Shown: piece by piece, positions 25,473-33,960 of the stretch | Layout of the letters: each line of letters opens with the position of its first letter | Numbering within the stretch: position 1 is the stretch's first letter | Source: Pelodictyon luteolum DSM 273 | GTDB taxonomy: Bacteria; Bacteroidota; Chlorobiia; Chlorobiales; Chlorobiaceae | Reading direction: 5' to 3' | Assembly: GCF_000012485.1 (NCBI RefSeq) | Contig: NC_007512.1 | Coordinates: forward strand, 1,241,001-1,305,000 | DNA: 64,000 bases | Notes under the pieces: model-generated | Seen by the model: the letters and a program-made list of their open reading frames with translations, nothing else | The model's database searches: none | Told to the model about the DNA's origin: nothing | Program-made: the position numbers and the translations under genes

Positions 25473-26486
25473 ATGGCCACACTACTATATTCCGCGAACC
25501 TCAACGACTGCATCGCCAGGTGGCGGGAAGAAGGCCTTATGGTCTTCGGCCCGGCAACAACCGGCGGGGTATCGGGGTTTCAGGAAGTCAAAGACGCCGG
25601 GTCACTCGATCTCGACCTGATCCTTACCCGAAGCACCCTGAAAGAGCTCTTCTTCCCGCGCACTGAACCGATGCTTGGTTACCGGATAGGAAAACAGCAG
25701 ATCGAAACAGAGGAGTTCCGTCCTCCGGAGGGCCGAAGGATCATTTTTGGCGTCCGTCCATGCGATGCTGCCGGAATGCAGGTCGACGACGCCCTCTTCG
25801 ACTGGGACTACCACGATGAGTACTGGTTCCGACGCCGCGACAGCTCCGTCATCGTCAGCATTGCATGCACACATGCAGACGACTTCTGCATGTGCACCTC
25901 GCTCAACCTTTCGCCCGACAGCACAAAGGGATCCGACGTGCTGCTCCGCCCGCTTCTGGCCGGAAACGGCTGGCAGGTCGAAGCACTCACGGAACGGGGA
26001 GAAAACGCCCTTGCCTCCATTTCCTCACTCTTGAAAGAAGGCGGCGACCCAACGGCCCCGGTAGCTGATGTTCCGGTGAAGTTCGACCTCGAGGCCTGCA
26101 GGAGCTGGCTTGCCGACCCGGAAAACTTCGAGAGCCGGTTCTGGAAAGAGATCTCTGAGCGATGCATCGGCTGCGGATCCTGCACCTACCTCTGTCCCAC
26201 CTGCCACTGCTTCGACATTCAGGATGAGGGAGACACTTACAAAGGCATACGACGCAAGAACTGGGACAGCTGCTCGTTTTCTCTTTTCACCATGCATACC
26301 TCCGGCCACAACCCGCGGGCGACCCAGTCTGCCCGGTGGAGGCAGCGCATCATGCACAAGTTCAATTACTTCTCCCTTAAATTCAACGTCAACAGCTGTA
26401 CCGGCTGCGGACGGTGCACCCGTGAGTGCCCGGTCGACATGGGCGTAACGGAAACTTTACAAGCGATATCAACACTACAGCGGTGA
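25473..26486 (+). CDS. floxB: HydB/AsrA-like iron-sulfur subunit (FloxB-like)
   Basis: This 337-residue protein resembles the beta subunit of sulfhydrogenases and anaerobic sulfite reductase subunit A. Visible features are VRPCDAAGMQVDD (about 92), ACTHADDFCMCTS (about 130), and two [4Fe-4S] motifs CIGCGSCTYLCPTCHC (about 230) and CTGCGRCTRECP (about 310). It passes electrons between the flavin subunit and the rest of the complex. Its stop overlaps the floxA start (GTGA), so the pair is translationally coupled. Confidence 0.82.
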   Translation: MATLLYSANLNDCIARWREEGLMVFGPATTGGVSGFQEVKDAGSLDLDLILTRSTLKELFFPRTEPMLGYRIGKQQIETEEFRPPEGRRIIFGVRPCDAAGMQVDDALFDWDYHDEYWFRRRDSSVIVSIACTHADDFCMCTSLNLSPDSTKGSDVLLRPLLAGNGWQVEALTERGENALASISSLLKEGGDPTAPVADVPVKFDLEACRSWLADPENFESRFWKEISERCIGCGSCTYLCPTCHCFDIQDEGDTYKGIRRKNWDSCSFSLFTMHTSGHNPRATQSARWRQRIMHKFNYFSLKFNVNSCTGCGRCTRECPVDMGVTETLQAISTLQR

Positions 26487-27349
26487 CTGCACACAACACG
26501 ACATCAGGGGAAAACATCTACCGTCCGGCCGTCATGAAAATCGTCGCCACCCGCGACGAAGCACCCGGCGTTCGGACCATGCGGCTTGAGTTCCAGGACC
26601 CGCTTGAACTCGAAAAGTTCAAGCAGGCATACCGCACCGGCATGTTCGGCCTTTACGGCATCTACGGCGAGGGGGAAAGCACCTTCTGCGTCGCAAGCCC
26701 CGAGACCCGGAACGACTATATTGAATGCACGTTCCGCAAATCAGGCCGGGTAACCGCAGCACTCGCATCCGCTGAGATCGGAGACCTCATGACATTCCGC
26801 GGGCCGTATGGCAACCGCTTTCCGATTGAAGAGTTCCACGGTAAAAACCTCCTCTTCATTGCCGGAGGCATAGCCCTCCCCCCTACCCGCAGTGTCATAT
26901 GGTCGTGCCTCGACCAACGTGACAAGTTCGGTAAAATCACCATCGTCTACGGTGCAAGAACAGTTGCCGACCTTGTCTACAAGCAGGAACTCGAAGAGTG
27001 GGAAAAGCGGGATGACGTTGAACTGGTCCTTACGGTCGATCCGGGCGGGGAGACACCCGACTGGAAACACCGTGTAGGGTTCGTGCCGACGATCCTCGAA
27101 GAGGCGGCACCCGCGGCCGGCAACTGCGTTGCCGTGCTCTGCGGACCGCCCATCATGATCAAGTTCACGCTGGCGTCCCTGAAGAAACTCGGTTTTGAGG
27201 AGGAGAACGTCTATACGACGCTGGAAAACCGTATGAAATGCGGCATCGGCAAGTGCGGTCGCTGCAATGTGGGTTCGGTCTATGTCTGCAAGGAGGGGCC
27301 TGTCTTTACGGCAGCCGAAGTGTCCTCCATGCCGCAGGCCGACCTGTAA
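26483..27349 (+). CDS. floxA: FAD/NAD(P)-binding oxidoreductase subunit (FloxA-like)
   Basis: I chose the GTG at 26483, which overlaps the floxB stop; the frame is open back to 26426 inside floxB. The 288-residue product has a ferredoxin-reductase fold: FAD-binding barrel (GPYGNRFP at about 95), NAD(P)-binding motif LLFIAGGIALPPTRSVIW, a GPPIMIK stretch and a C-terminal [2Fe-2S] motif CGIGKCGRCNVGSVYVC. It is related to HydG, AsrB and PyrK. It should oxidise NADH and feed the Hdr module. It ends 17 bp before the convergent murB-like gene. Confidence 0.82.
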   Translation: MTAHNTTSGENIYRPAVMKIVATRDEAPGVRTMRLEFQDPLELEKFKQAYRTGMFGLYGIYGEGESTFCVASPETRNDYIECTFRKSGRVTAALASAEIGDLMTFRGPYGNRFPIEEFHGKNLLFIAGGIALPPTRSVIWSCLDQRDKFGKITIVYGARTVADLVYKQELEEWEKRDDVELVLTVDPGGETPDWKHRVGFVPTILEEAAPAAGNCVAVLCGPPIMIKFTLASLKKLGFEEENVYTTLENRMKCGIGKCGRCNVGSVYVCKEGPVFTAAEVSSMPQADL

Positions 27350-27366
27350 AACCGCACCCTTTCTGT

Positions 27367-28995
27367 TCAATCGAGCATGACCCGGAAGAACCGCTCCGGA
27401 CGATGGAAGTCCGGAGGATCGGGAGCTTCGTTCCACCAGGGCAGGAGCCCGGGAGACCCCTCGCAGGAAGAAGCACAGCACTGGAACGGCAGCACCCCTC
27501 CGCCACCCTTCTCCGGCTCTATGAACGGGCCGAGCAACCCGTAGGTGAAGGTCATCCCGAAGTGTCCGTCCCCGAACTCCACCACAACCCTATCTCTCCA
27601 ATGCTCTCCTGACGGCCGCTCCTGTCCCGGAGTCCGACGGCGTGGACCCTCAAACCGGATGGCGAGCCACTGCCCGGAAGGCGAGGCCTCGAATTCCAGA
27701 TAGGGGCCATTGCCGCCGCCGATGAACAGCTCTGAAGCCCCATATTCCCAGAGCCTGTCCATGAAGCCATCCGCATCCGGACCATTCTCCGGCGTTGCCA
27801 TGAACCCTTCCGGCAACGGAGAGGACGTGCTCCAGCGGATGAACGGCCGGTCGCATGCAATGGCGGCATGGGCGAGCGGCATCAGCTGCTCCAGGCGCAC
27901 CTCAATCCCGGAAGGAAACGCCATCTCACGGCCGGGGTAACCAGTCAGGGGCCCCCGGAGAAGAACCCTCGGAAAGCTGCCTGAACGGGCGCCTTCGGCT
28001 TCAGCCATACCGGGGCCGTCAAGAATGCCGGACCATCCGTAGCCGGAGTCATCCCGGTCGACATCAAAGGCCACCCCGCAACGCTGGAGCAGCTCTACGG
28101 GGAACCGGCCGATGCATTCAAGCTCAAGCTGAAGCTGTATCCCCTCATGCTCTAAAGCAGCAGCCCGCATCCGTCCTGCAAGGCGAAGCACGTCGGCAGC
28201 AGTGGCGTCTTTTTCATTGAAAATGAAGTTGGCATGGTGAGGGCTGACGGCCGCACCGCCCTCACTGGCACCCTTGAAGCCGAGCTCTTCGAATATCCTG
28301 CCGCAGGGGCGGCCGGCATCGTAATTGTTCCTGAACACCGAGCCACAGCTCGGGAAATCGAAGTGATGTTTCTGGAGGCGCTCACCGAGATGGCCTTGCA
28401 TCCGCGCCTCGATCTCCTCCGGCGTGCCGAATCCCCCGAACCGGAGCAGGACGCCGAGCACGATTCCCGGTATATGCATGAGGGAGGTCTCTTTGTAGCC
28501 ATGAAACACCTCTTCGGGCTGAAGAAAGGTGAGGGTCCCGGATGGTGAGAGGACGAAAACACCGGCCGTCACGGCCGATATTTCACCACCGAAACAGCGG
28601 GCGTTCATCCTCACCGTTCCGCCGATGCGGCCGGGAAGACGGTAGAGCCACTCTCCGCCGCTGATGCCCAGCCGGAGCAGTTCCTGAGCAACAGCAGTGT
28701 TCTCGGCACCCGCCTCCACGAAGAGTTCGAGGGGGCCGGTACGCCAGATGCGCTGCATCCCCTCAAGGGAAAGGACGGTACCCTGAAAATCATCATCGGC
28801 GAACAGCGTATTGCTGCCGCTGCCCTGCACAGCAAGCCGAAGACCCTCACCCCGGTTCCAGCGGACGAGGTCGGCACATTCGGCCGGCGAGGAGGGAAAC
28901 ACCATGAACCGTGCCCTGCCCCCGATACCGTAGTACGCTCTGGAGTGCAGCGGCACATCGGCTTCATACCGGCATGGAGGAGTGGGGTGGCTCAT
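27367..28995 (-). CDS. murB: MurB-like reductase fused to a DOMON/CBM9-like domain
   Basis: This 542-residue ORF has two parts. Residues about 1-300 are MurB-like, with RFMVFPSSPAE, the flavin site VQGSGSNTL, LPGRIGGTVRMNA, YKETSLMHIPG, the catalytic-serine motif CGSVFRNN and a terminal LELE glutamate; MurB reduces UDP-GlcNAc-enolpyruvate with NADPH. Residues about 300-542 resemble DOMON/CBM9-like carbohydrate-binding proteins (GPYLEFEASPSGQWLAIRF, PDFHRPERFF). The usual MurB is about 300 residues with no such tail. Whether this is the cell's main MurB or a second copy cannot be told from the window. Confidence 0.75.
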   Translation of the reverse strand: MSHPTPPCRYEADVPLHSRAYYGIGGRARFMVFPSSPAECADLVRWNRGEGLRLAVQGSGSNTLFADDDFQGTVLSLEGMQRIWRTGPLELFVEAGAENTAVAQELLRLGISGGEWLYRLPGRIGGTVRMNARCFGGEISAVTAGVFVLSPSGTLTFLQPEEVFHGYKETSLMHIPGIVLGVLLRFGGFGTPEEIEARMQGHLGERLQKHHFDFPSCGSVFRNNYDAGRPCGRIFEELGFKGASEGGAAVSPHHANFIFNEKDATAADVLRLAGRMRAAALEHEGIQLQLELECIGRFPVELLQRCGVAFDVDRDDSGYGWSGILDGPGMAEAEGARSGSFPRVLLRGPLTGYPGREMAFPSGIEVRLEQLMPLAHAAIACDRPFIRWSTSSPLPEGFMATPENGPDADGFMDRLWEYGASELFIGGGNGPYLEFEASPSGQWLAIRFEGPRRRTPGQERPSGEHWRDRVVVEFGDGHFGMTFTYGLLGPFIEPEKGGGGVLPFQCCASSCEGSPGLLPWWNEAPDPPDFHRPERFFRVMLD

Positions 28996-29064
28996 CTCTG
29001 GAGGATAGGTTCACATGGTTGGTGCGCCCTCTGGCGCAGGCACTACCTGAACAGTAACATACAA

Positions 29065-29098
29065 AGAGGGAACGGGTTTCTCAAGGGTCCCGCCCTCT
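29065..29098 (-). terminator. Probable intrinsic terminator after the 29132 gene
   Basis: AGAGGG (29065-29070) pairs with CCCTCT (29093-29098), extended by CGGG/CCCG with a small bulge. Read on the minus strand the stem is followed by TTTGTATG, a weak T run. It lies between the stop of the gene at 29132 and the start of the murB-like gene. Confidence 0.45.
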
Positions 29099-29131
29099 GA
29101 TTTCATGGAGCACCGATAGCAGTAGTTCCGC

Positions 29132-29662
29132 CTATGACCCCGGCACAGTGGAGTGATAGACGACGGCATCGTTTTCGCTTGTTGCGTTCAGGATACGCCG
29201 GGCCTCTTCTGCTTCATCCGCCGTCCCTTCTGCCATGACAAGGAAATGCCCCTCACGGAGTGCAGCTTCATACCGGCTTGTGCACTCCTTGGGAATGCCG
29301 ATGCTGAAGAGCGCCGCACCGACAGCGCTGAGGCCGCCGACCACAAGCTCCCGCTCAAGCGCGGAGAGGATCAGCTCCACGATAGGGCCGAACAGCATCA
29401 CATGGCCGATGCCGGGCACAAAGAATGAGGCCGAAGCGGAAAACTGGCGGGAAAGTCCCTGCCAGAAGGCTTCGAGCTTCCCGCACGCCCTCAGCTGTTC
29501 ACCGATGCGGTAGAGACCTGACACATGCGCCCCATGAGGGGAATCCAGGCCGATAAGGGAAAGCTTGCCAAGATCGAAACCGGATGCGCTGAGCTCTTCG
29601 ATGGCCTTTTCAGCCGTGAGATGCTCAAGAAACACCCCTGTCGTCACATTTCTCCGCTCCAT
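29132..29662 (-). CDS. General-stress-17M-like protein
   Basis: The second of two close ATGs, at 29662, has GGGAGG upstream at good spacing and gives 176 residues. The N-terminus (VTTGVFLEHLTAEKAIEELSASGF, then LSLIGLD) resembles the general stress protein 17M domain. A glycine- and hydrophobic-rich central stretch (about 80-125, VPGIGHVMLFGPIVELIL, VVGGLSAVGAALFSIGIP) resembles related membrane-associated stress proteins, and the C-terminal half ends with a VMAEGTADEAEEARRIL segment. Function is unknown. Confidence 0.6.
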   Translation of the reverse strand: MERRNVTTGVFLEHLTAEKAIEELSASGFDLGKLSLIGLDSPHGAHVSGLYRIGEQLRACGKLEAFWQGLSRQFSASASFFVPGIGHVMLFGPIVELILSALERELVVGGLSAVGAALFSIGIPKECTSRYEAALREGHFLVMAEGTADEAEEARRILNATSENDAVVYHSTVPGS

Positions 29663-29787
29663 TCCATTCCTCCCTCTGTCTCTCTGAACGTTAGACAAGC
29701 TACAGCTTCAGTATATAGGGGGAGTAGACTACGCCAGCATATCACAGTGAACGGAGCGCATGCCGCTCAAGGCTCCGCTCCAGCATT

Positions 29788-30393
29788 TCAGCCCTTCACA
29801 AGGACACGCTCTTCAATCGGCGAAAACGACTTTTCACCGGGCCAATGCTTGACGCTACCGTAAACCAGCTGTGAGAGGAGACGCCATGAAGGAGCGATGC
29901 CCCATTCACGATGCACCGCCTCATCGATAAGCGGATTGTAATGCTGGAGCGAAGCGCCGCATCCCTCATCCTCAAGCGCGGTCCATACGATGTACTGCGC
30001 CATGCCCGAAGTCTGGAGAGAAAACAGGGGGAACTGAGCGGCATAAAGCGGATAGCTGGTACTGAGGCCATCGATCACCGCCTGGTCCTCAAAAAACATC
30101 ACGGTTCCGGCACCGGCACGAAACCCTGCAATTTTTTCCTCAGTTGCCGGAAAAGACTCTTCGGGAACAACTCCGCGCAGGATATCCAGGACAATATCCC
30201 AGAGCCTCCGGTGTGCATCAGGCTTCAGCACCACAGCACGGGAGCTCTGCGAATTGAAGGTAGAAGGGGTATGGAGTATGGCGTGATGGACAATAGCTAC
30301 CACACGGTCGTGCTCAACCGCCACTGCGGCGCCGATGTCATAAACCGAGCGGCGGTGCCGGACGGCCTCGAGAAAATCCCGTTTCATGCTCAT
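29788..30393 (-). CDS. Nitroreductase-family flavoprotein
   Basis: This 201-residue protein matches the small fungal Frm2/Hbn1-like branch of FMN nitroreductases: FLEAVRHRRSVYDIG at the N-terminus (FMN-phosphate contact RRSV), HTPSTFNSQSSRAVVL, VMFFEDQAVIDGL, FSLQTSGMAQYIVWTALEDEGCGASLQHYN and a C-terminal Lys-Gly. Family members reduce nitro-aromatics or quinones with NAD(P)H. The physiological substrate is not indicated by neighbours. Start could be at 30393 or two codons later. Confidence 0.85.
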   Translation of the reverse strand: MSMKRDFLEAVRHRRSVYDIGAAVAVEHDRVVAIVHHAILHTPSTFNSQSSRAVVLKPDAHRRLWDIVLDILRGVVPEESFPATEEKIAGFRAGAGTVMFFEDQAVIDGLSTSYPLYAAQFPLFSLQTSGMAQYIVWTALEDEGCGASLQHYNPLIDEAVHREWGIAPSWRLLSQLVYGSVKHWPGEKSFSPIEERVLVKG

Positions 30394-30559
30394 TGCTCTC
30401 CCGCTGGCTTCTGGTTAATAAAACGTAACCGATAAAAATCATGAACGCATGAAACGCCCCTCCCGTTCCGGGCGCGCGGGCAGGAACCGTTCATTGTGTA
30501 TATTCCAAAAAAAAGAGAACGATGCGCCTCAACCACCCTGCAACCATTTCCAGAACCAC

Positions 30560-31099
30560 ATGCCTAGCTTGAAAGCACTCCTCCTCGCGCTGCTTGCAGC
30601 CCCACTGCTGTCGGCATCGGTGCCGCACCGTGAGCCGGACGCCATAAACAACAACGAAAAAGGATCCCTTCGGGTACAGATCATGGGACTCGCCAGCACA
30701 GAGGGCATCATCGGAGCCGCCATCTACACCTCGAAGCAAGGATTCCCCGACAAACCCGAGCGGGCCTATCTCTCCAAAGCAATGAAGCTGCAGGGTTCAT
30801 CCCCGGTCTTTGAATTCAGGAACATCCCATATGGCACTTACGCCGTAAGCATCCTGCATGATGAAAACGGCAACGGGAAAATGGACAAGACCTTCATCGG
30901 CATCCCCAAGGAAGGTTTCGGGGTCTCCAACAACCCTGCCATCGGATACGGCCCTCCGAGTTTCAAAGAGGCACGATTCGAAATAACCGCCAAAGAAGTT
31001 GAAGTGCGGGTCGCGATGAACTATCTTGAAAGAATGAAAGGTTCAATGAACAACAGCAACGCCAATAACGGCAGCATACAGCAAAAGGACCACAGATGA
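30560..31099 (+). CDS. DUF2141 secreted protein
   Basis: The frame is open from 30449, but the ATG at 30560 starts a clear signal peptide (MPSLKALLLALLAAPLLSAS) and is preferred; 179 residues. The body fits DUF2141: LRVQIMGLASTEGIIGAAIY, FRNIPYGTYAVSILHDENGNGKMD and IGIPKEGFGVSNNP. Family function is unknown; members are exported small beta proteins. Its stop overlaps the ynbE-like start by ATGA, placing it in the ynbE-ydbL-ydbH operon. Confidence 0.82.
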   Translation: MPSLKALLLALLAAPLLSASVPHREPDAINNNEKGSLRVQIMGLASTEGIIGAAIYTSKQGFPDKPERAYLSKAMKLQGSSPVFEFRNIPYGTYAVSILHDENGNGKMDKTFIGIPKEGFGVSNNPAIGYGPPSFKEARFEITAKEVEVRVAMNYLERMKGSMNNSNANNGSIQQKDHR

Positions 31100-31293
31100 A
31101 ACGGAACCACACGTCCCCCTTCATGCTTCTCGTCTCGGGATCCTTCCTCCTCGGATGCAATCCTACGGTAAGGGTCGAAGCACCCGACAAACCGATCGTG
31201 ATCAACATGAACATCAAAATCGATCATGAGATCCGCGTCAAGGTCGACAGGGAGCTCGACTCGCTGCTTGACAACAAACAGGGACTATTCTAA
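31096..31293 (+). CDS. ynbE: YnbE-like outer-membrane lipoprotein
   Basis: This 65-residue protein has a lipobox (FLLGC, Cys21) and the YnbE pattern after it (PTVRVEAPDKPIVINMNIKID and a short tail). In E. coli YnbE forms the outer-membrane end of a bridge built by YdbH, which moves phospholipids between membranes. The neighbours YdbL and YdbH support the assignment. Confidence 0.85.
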   Translation: MKRNHTSPFMLLVSGSFLLGCNPTVRVEAPDKPIVINMNIKIDHEIRVKVDRELDSLLDNKQGLF

Positions 31294-31310
31294 ACCGGAG
31301 AACCAGCACG

Positions 31311-31658
31311 ATGAAAACGAAATCGATCTTCTCTCTCGCCATCCTCTCTTTTATGATGCTGCTGATGGCACTGGCCGCACCAGCTTCAGCACTTGACCTC
31401 GATACGGCTCGCTCCAGCGGACTTGCCGGCGAAGTCGACACCGGCCTGCTTGCCATACCTCCAGGCGCAGCTCAGGATGCTGCCACCCTCATCAGAGACA
31501 TCAACAACCAGCGCCGGGCTGAATACGCCCGTGTGGCGGCCCAGAACAACCTCGCGCTCGATGTCGTTGGCTCAATGATGTTCCAGAAGATCTACAGCCG
31601 GCTTCCGGCAGGCACATGGATCCAGATCAAGGGTGAATGGAAGAAAAAAACACCCTGA
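31311..31658 (+). CDS. ydbL: YdbL-like periplasmic protein (DUF1318)
   Basis: This 115-residue protein has a signal peptide (about 25 residues) and the YdbL pattern DLDTARSSGLAGEVDTGLLAI, INNQRRAEYARVAAQNN and a C-terminal GTWIQIKGEWKKK. In E. coli YdbL tunes the YdbH-YnbE bridge. It lies 17 bp after ynbE and 9 bp before ydbH. Confidence 0.85.
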   Translation: MKTKSIFSLAILSFMMLLMALAAPASALDLDTARSSGLAGEVDTGLLAIPPGAAQDAATLIRDINNQRRAEYARVAAQNNLALDVVGSMMFQKIYSRLPAGTWIQIKGEWKKKTP

Positions 31659-31667
31659 CCGCTTCCC

Positions 31668-33734
31668 GTGAAATGGCTGCTGCGCATCATACCCCTGCTC
31701 CTGCTGCTGCCGCTGCTCTTTTTGGCGGCAGCATGGGTCTTCTTTCCGCAGATTGCCCCCGCCCTTCTCCGTTCCGCTCTTGAAGCACCGGGACGCCGTA
31801 TAGAGATAGCCGGCCTCTCCCGGCCCGGCTTCAACTCTGTAGGCTGCCATGCCCTCACGGCCGATGTTGAGGTACCGCCGGGTCCCTGCACCCCTGACAC
31901 CGCCGCCACCCTCTACCATGCAACCATCATCAGGCCGCAGTTGCGATGGGATACCGATCTTTCGAAGCTCCTCGCCACGGGAAAAGCCACCATCACCCTT
32001 CGCCTCACTGCTGACAGCCTGCAGTTCGGGCCAAGCTCCGGAGCATTCAGTTATTCCGATACCGACCCTCTTGCCGGCGTGGAGATGAGCATCTCGCTGA
32101 ATGGTTTCAATGCACCGGCATTCACCCCGCTTGCCGCCTCGTATGTGATCGATGATGCCGCCCTCGAGGCCGGCGGATTCAAGGCCAGGGGCATCAGCGT
32201 CCCGCTCAGGGCCTCGGCCGACCGGGAATGGGTGCCGGAAAAGGCCGACATCAGCATCCGGAGCCTCGAAAACAAAACCGGTCCGTTGCCCGTTACCGCC
32301 ATCCGGGCATCCCTCATCGCTCTGCCCGACAGCAGCAACCATTGCACCCTCACCCTCAACCGCTCTTCCCTGGAACTCTTCGGCATGAAGGCCTCGACCG
32401 ACACGCTTGCCTACGATATGCTCCGGAAGCGGGCCGCATTCCAGCTCGATATCGAAAACGCCGATCTTATCCGCCTGCAGGGCACCAAAGCGGGCAACCG
32501 GGAAAAGCCTTTTGCCACCGGAGTGCTCCACGGAAGCATTCCGGTCGTCTACGCCGACTCTGTCCTGAGGGTAGAGGGAGCCTTCATCTCGGCCTCCAAA
32601 CCCCTTGCACTCCATTGGTACGACCGCACCGTGCAGGAGTGGCTGTCGATAGAATTGGGGACGGGTCCCGTCCTCAGGAAGCTCAAGGCCCAAATAGCCG
32701 TCGGCGGCCCGGAGGGAACCGAACTTACATCCCTCTCGGCAGGAATGCTTCAGGGAACCCTCAAGGCAAAAACCGCCAGAACTCCCGCCCCGTCCGGCAG
32801 GAAACCCATCATCGTGGGGATTGAGGGCGTCGATGCCCTGCAGACGGTCAAATTCCACGGAGCCTATAAAGGAGCACTCAAAGGCCGTATCTACGGTACG
32901 GTACCTGTCACTCTTGAAAAAACGGGGTTTGCCATCCGGAACGGAACCCTCCGCTCAGAGGGAGGAGGAACCATCTCAATCAGAGACCCGAAAACCGGGA
33001 TAGAAGCCTCCTATGCGTTCACTGAACCAACGGCGCGCTTCACCCGTTACCCGACCGGTGCCCTTACCCTCGATTTCAGCATGAGAGAGCTCACTCGCAA
33101 GGCAGAAGGCGGCGAACTGCTCCTCACTCACCCGGCAGGCAGAGCCTTGCTGTGGAGCGATCCGGCGTCCCCCGACATGGTACGCCTTACGAACTTCAGT
33201 GCAGGATTTTTCAACTCCACCCTCAGCATAACCGATGCACGCTACGATATGCTGACCGGCAGCGGGAACACCGTGCTGCATTTCAGCAGCCTCCCGCTGC
33301 AGAAACTGCTGGACCTGCAGGGCACGAAAAAGCTCTATGCAACCGGCACCCTTCAAGGCGACATACCCGTCAGGATGGATAAAGAGACCATCGCCATCAA
33401 GGACGGTGGGCTGCGCGCCGAAGAATCCGGGCAGATCATCTATGCCACCACCCCCGAGGAACGGGCAGCCGCCAACCCAGGACTCAGGACAACCTATGAG
33501 GCACTCACCAACTTCCTCTACATCCAGCTCGCCTCATCGCTTGACATGGCTCCTGACGGCGAGTCACTCTTAACAGTCCAGCTGAAAGGCAATAACCCAG
33601 AATACCAGGGCGGGCGCCCGGTTGAAATCAACCTCACCATCCGCCAGAACCTCCTCTCCCTCCTGAAAAGCCTGAGCATTGCCTCCGACATCGAGCGCTC
33701 TATTTCTGAAAAAGCGCTCCGACCTGAGAAATAA
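31668..33734 (+). CDS. ydbH: YdbH-like AsmA-family intermembrane lipid transporter
   Basis: The GTG at 31668 gives 688 residues. One N-terminal transmembrane helix (about 4-24) is followed by a long beta-rich periplasmic region with no further membrane segment, as expected for the AsmA-like lipid-bridge family. Two related segments (about 400-440, AYKGALKGRIYGTVPV; and about 545-590, LYATGTLQGDIPVRMDKE) look like internal repeats. E. coli YdbH is slightly longer. Role: anterograde phospholipid transport to the outer membrane, inferred from the family and the ynbE/ydbL neighbours. Confidence 0.83.
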   Translation: MKWLLRIIPLLLLLPLLFLAAAWVFFPQIAPALLRSALEAPGRRIEIAGLSRPGFNSVGCHALTADVEVPPGPCTPDTAATLYHATIIRPQLRWDTDLSKLLATGKATITLRLTADSLQFGPSSGAFSYSDTDPLAGVEMSISLNGFNAPAFTPLAASYVIDDAALEAGGFKARGISVPLRASADREWVPEKADISIRSLENKTGPLPVTAIRASLIALPDSSNHCTLTLNRSSLELFGMKASTDTLAYDMLRKRAAFQLDIENADLIRLQGTKAGNREKPFATGVLHGSIPVVYADSVLRVEGAFISASKPLALHWYDRTVQEWLSIELGTGPVLRKLKAQIAVGGPEGTELTSLSAGMLQGTLKAKTARTPAPSGRKPIIVGIEGVDALQTVKFHGAYKGALKGRIYGTVPVTLEKTGFAIRNGTLRSEGGGTISIRDPKTGIEASYAFTEPTARFTRYPTGALTLDFSMRELTRKAEGGELLLTHPAGRALLWSDPASPDMVRLTNFSAGFFNSTLSITDARYDMLTGSGNTVLHFSSLPLQKLLDLQGTKKLYATGTLQGDIPVRMDKETIAIKDGGLRAEESGQIIYATTPEERAAANPGLRTTYEALTNFLYIQLASSLDMAPDGESLLTVQLKGNNPEYQGGRPVEINLTIRQNLLSLLKSLSIASDIERSISEKALRPEK

Positions 33735-33960
33735 GCAGCCGCCACGCCTGCTTTCCTACCTCCCTGTACAAGCGCACCACATTCCTACATTTCCGTAGCT
33801 TTAAACACTACAGGCACACGTCCAACAAAGCCGTAGGACATTGCCATACAGTGACTTAACAAACATATTGATTCCGGCACGGTTATTGCAATTGATTACT
33901 GCAGATACTTCTGCCATTGCTGCATTTTTCAGTTCACCAATCAGGAATACCCATAGCATC

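Noticed and set aside
31572-32858. 428-codon minus-strand ORF over the ydbL/ydbH region
   Set aside because: The plus strand carries a recognisable operon; the antisense product shows no domain pattern.
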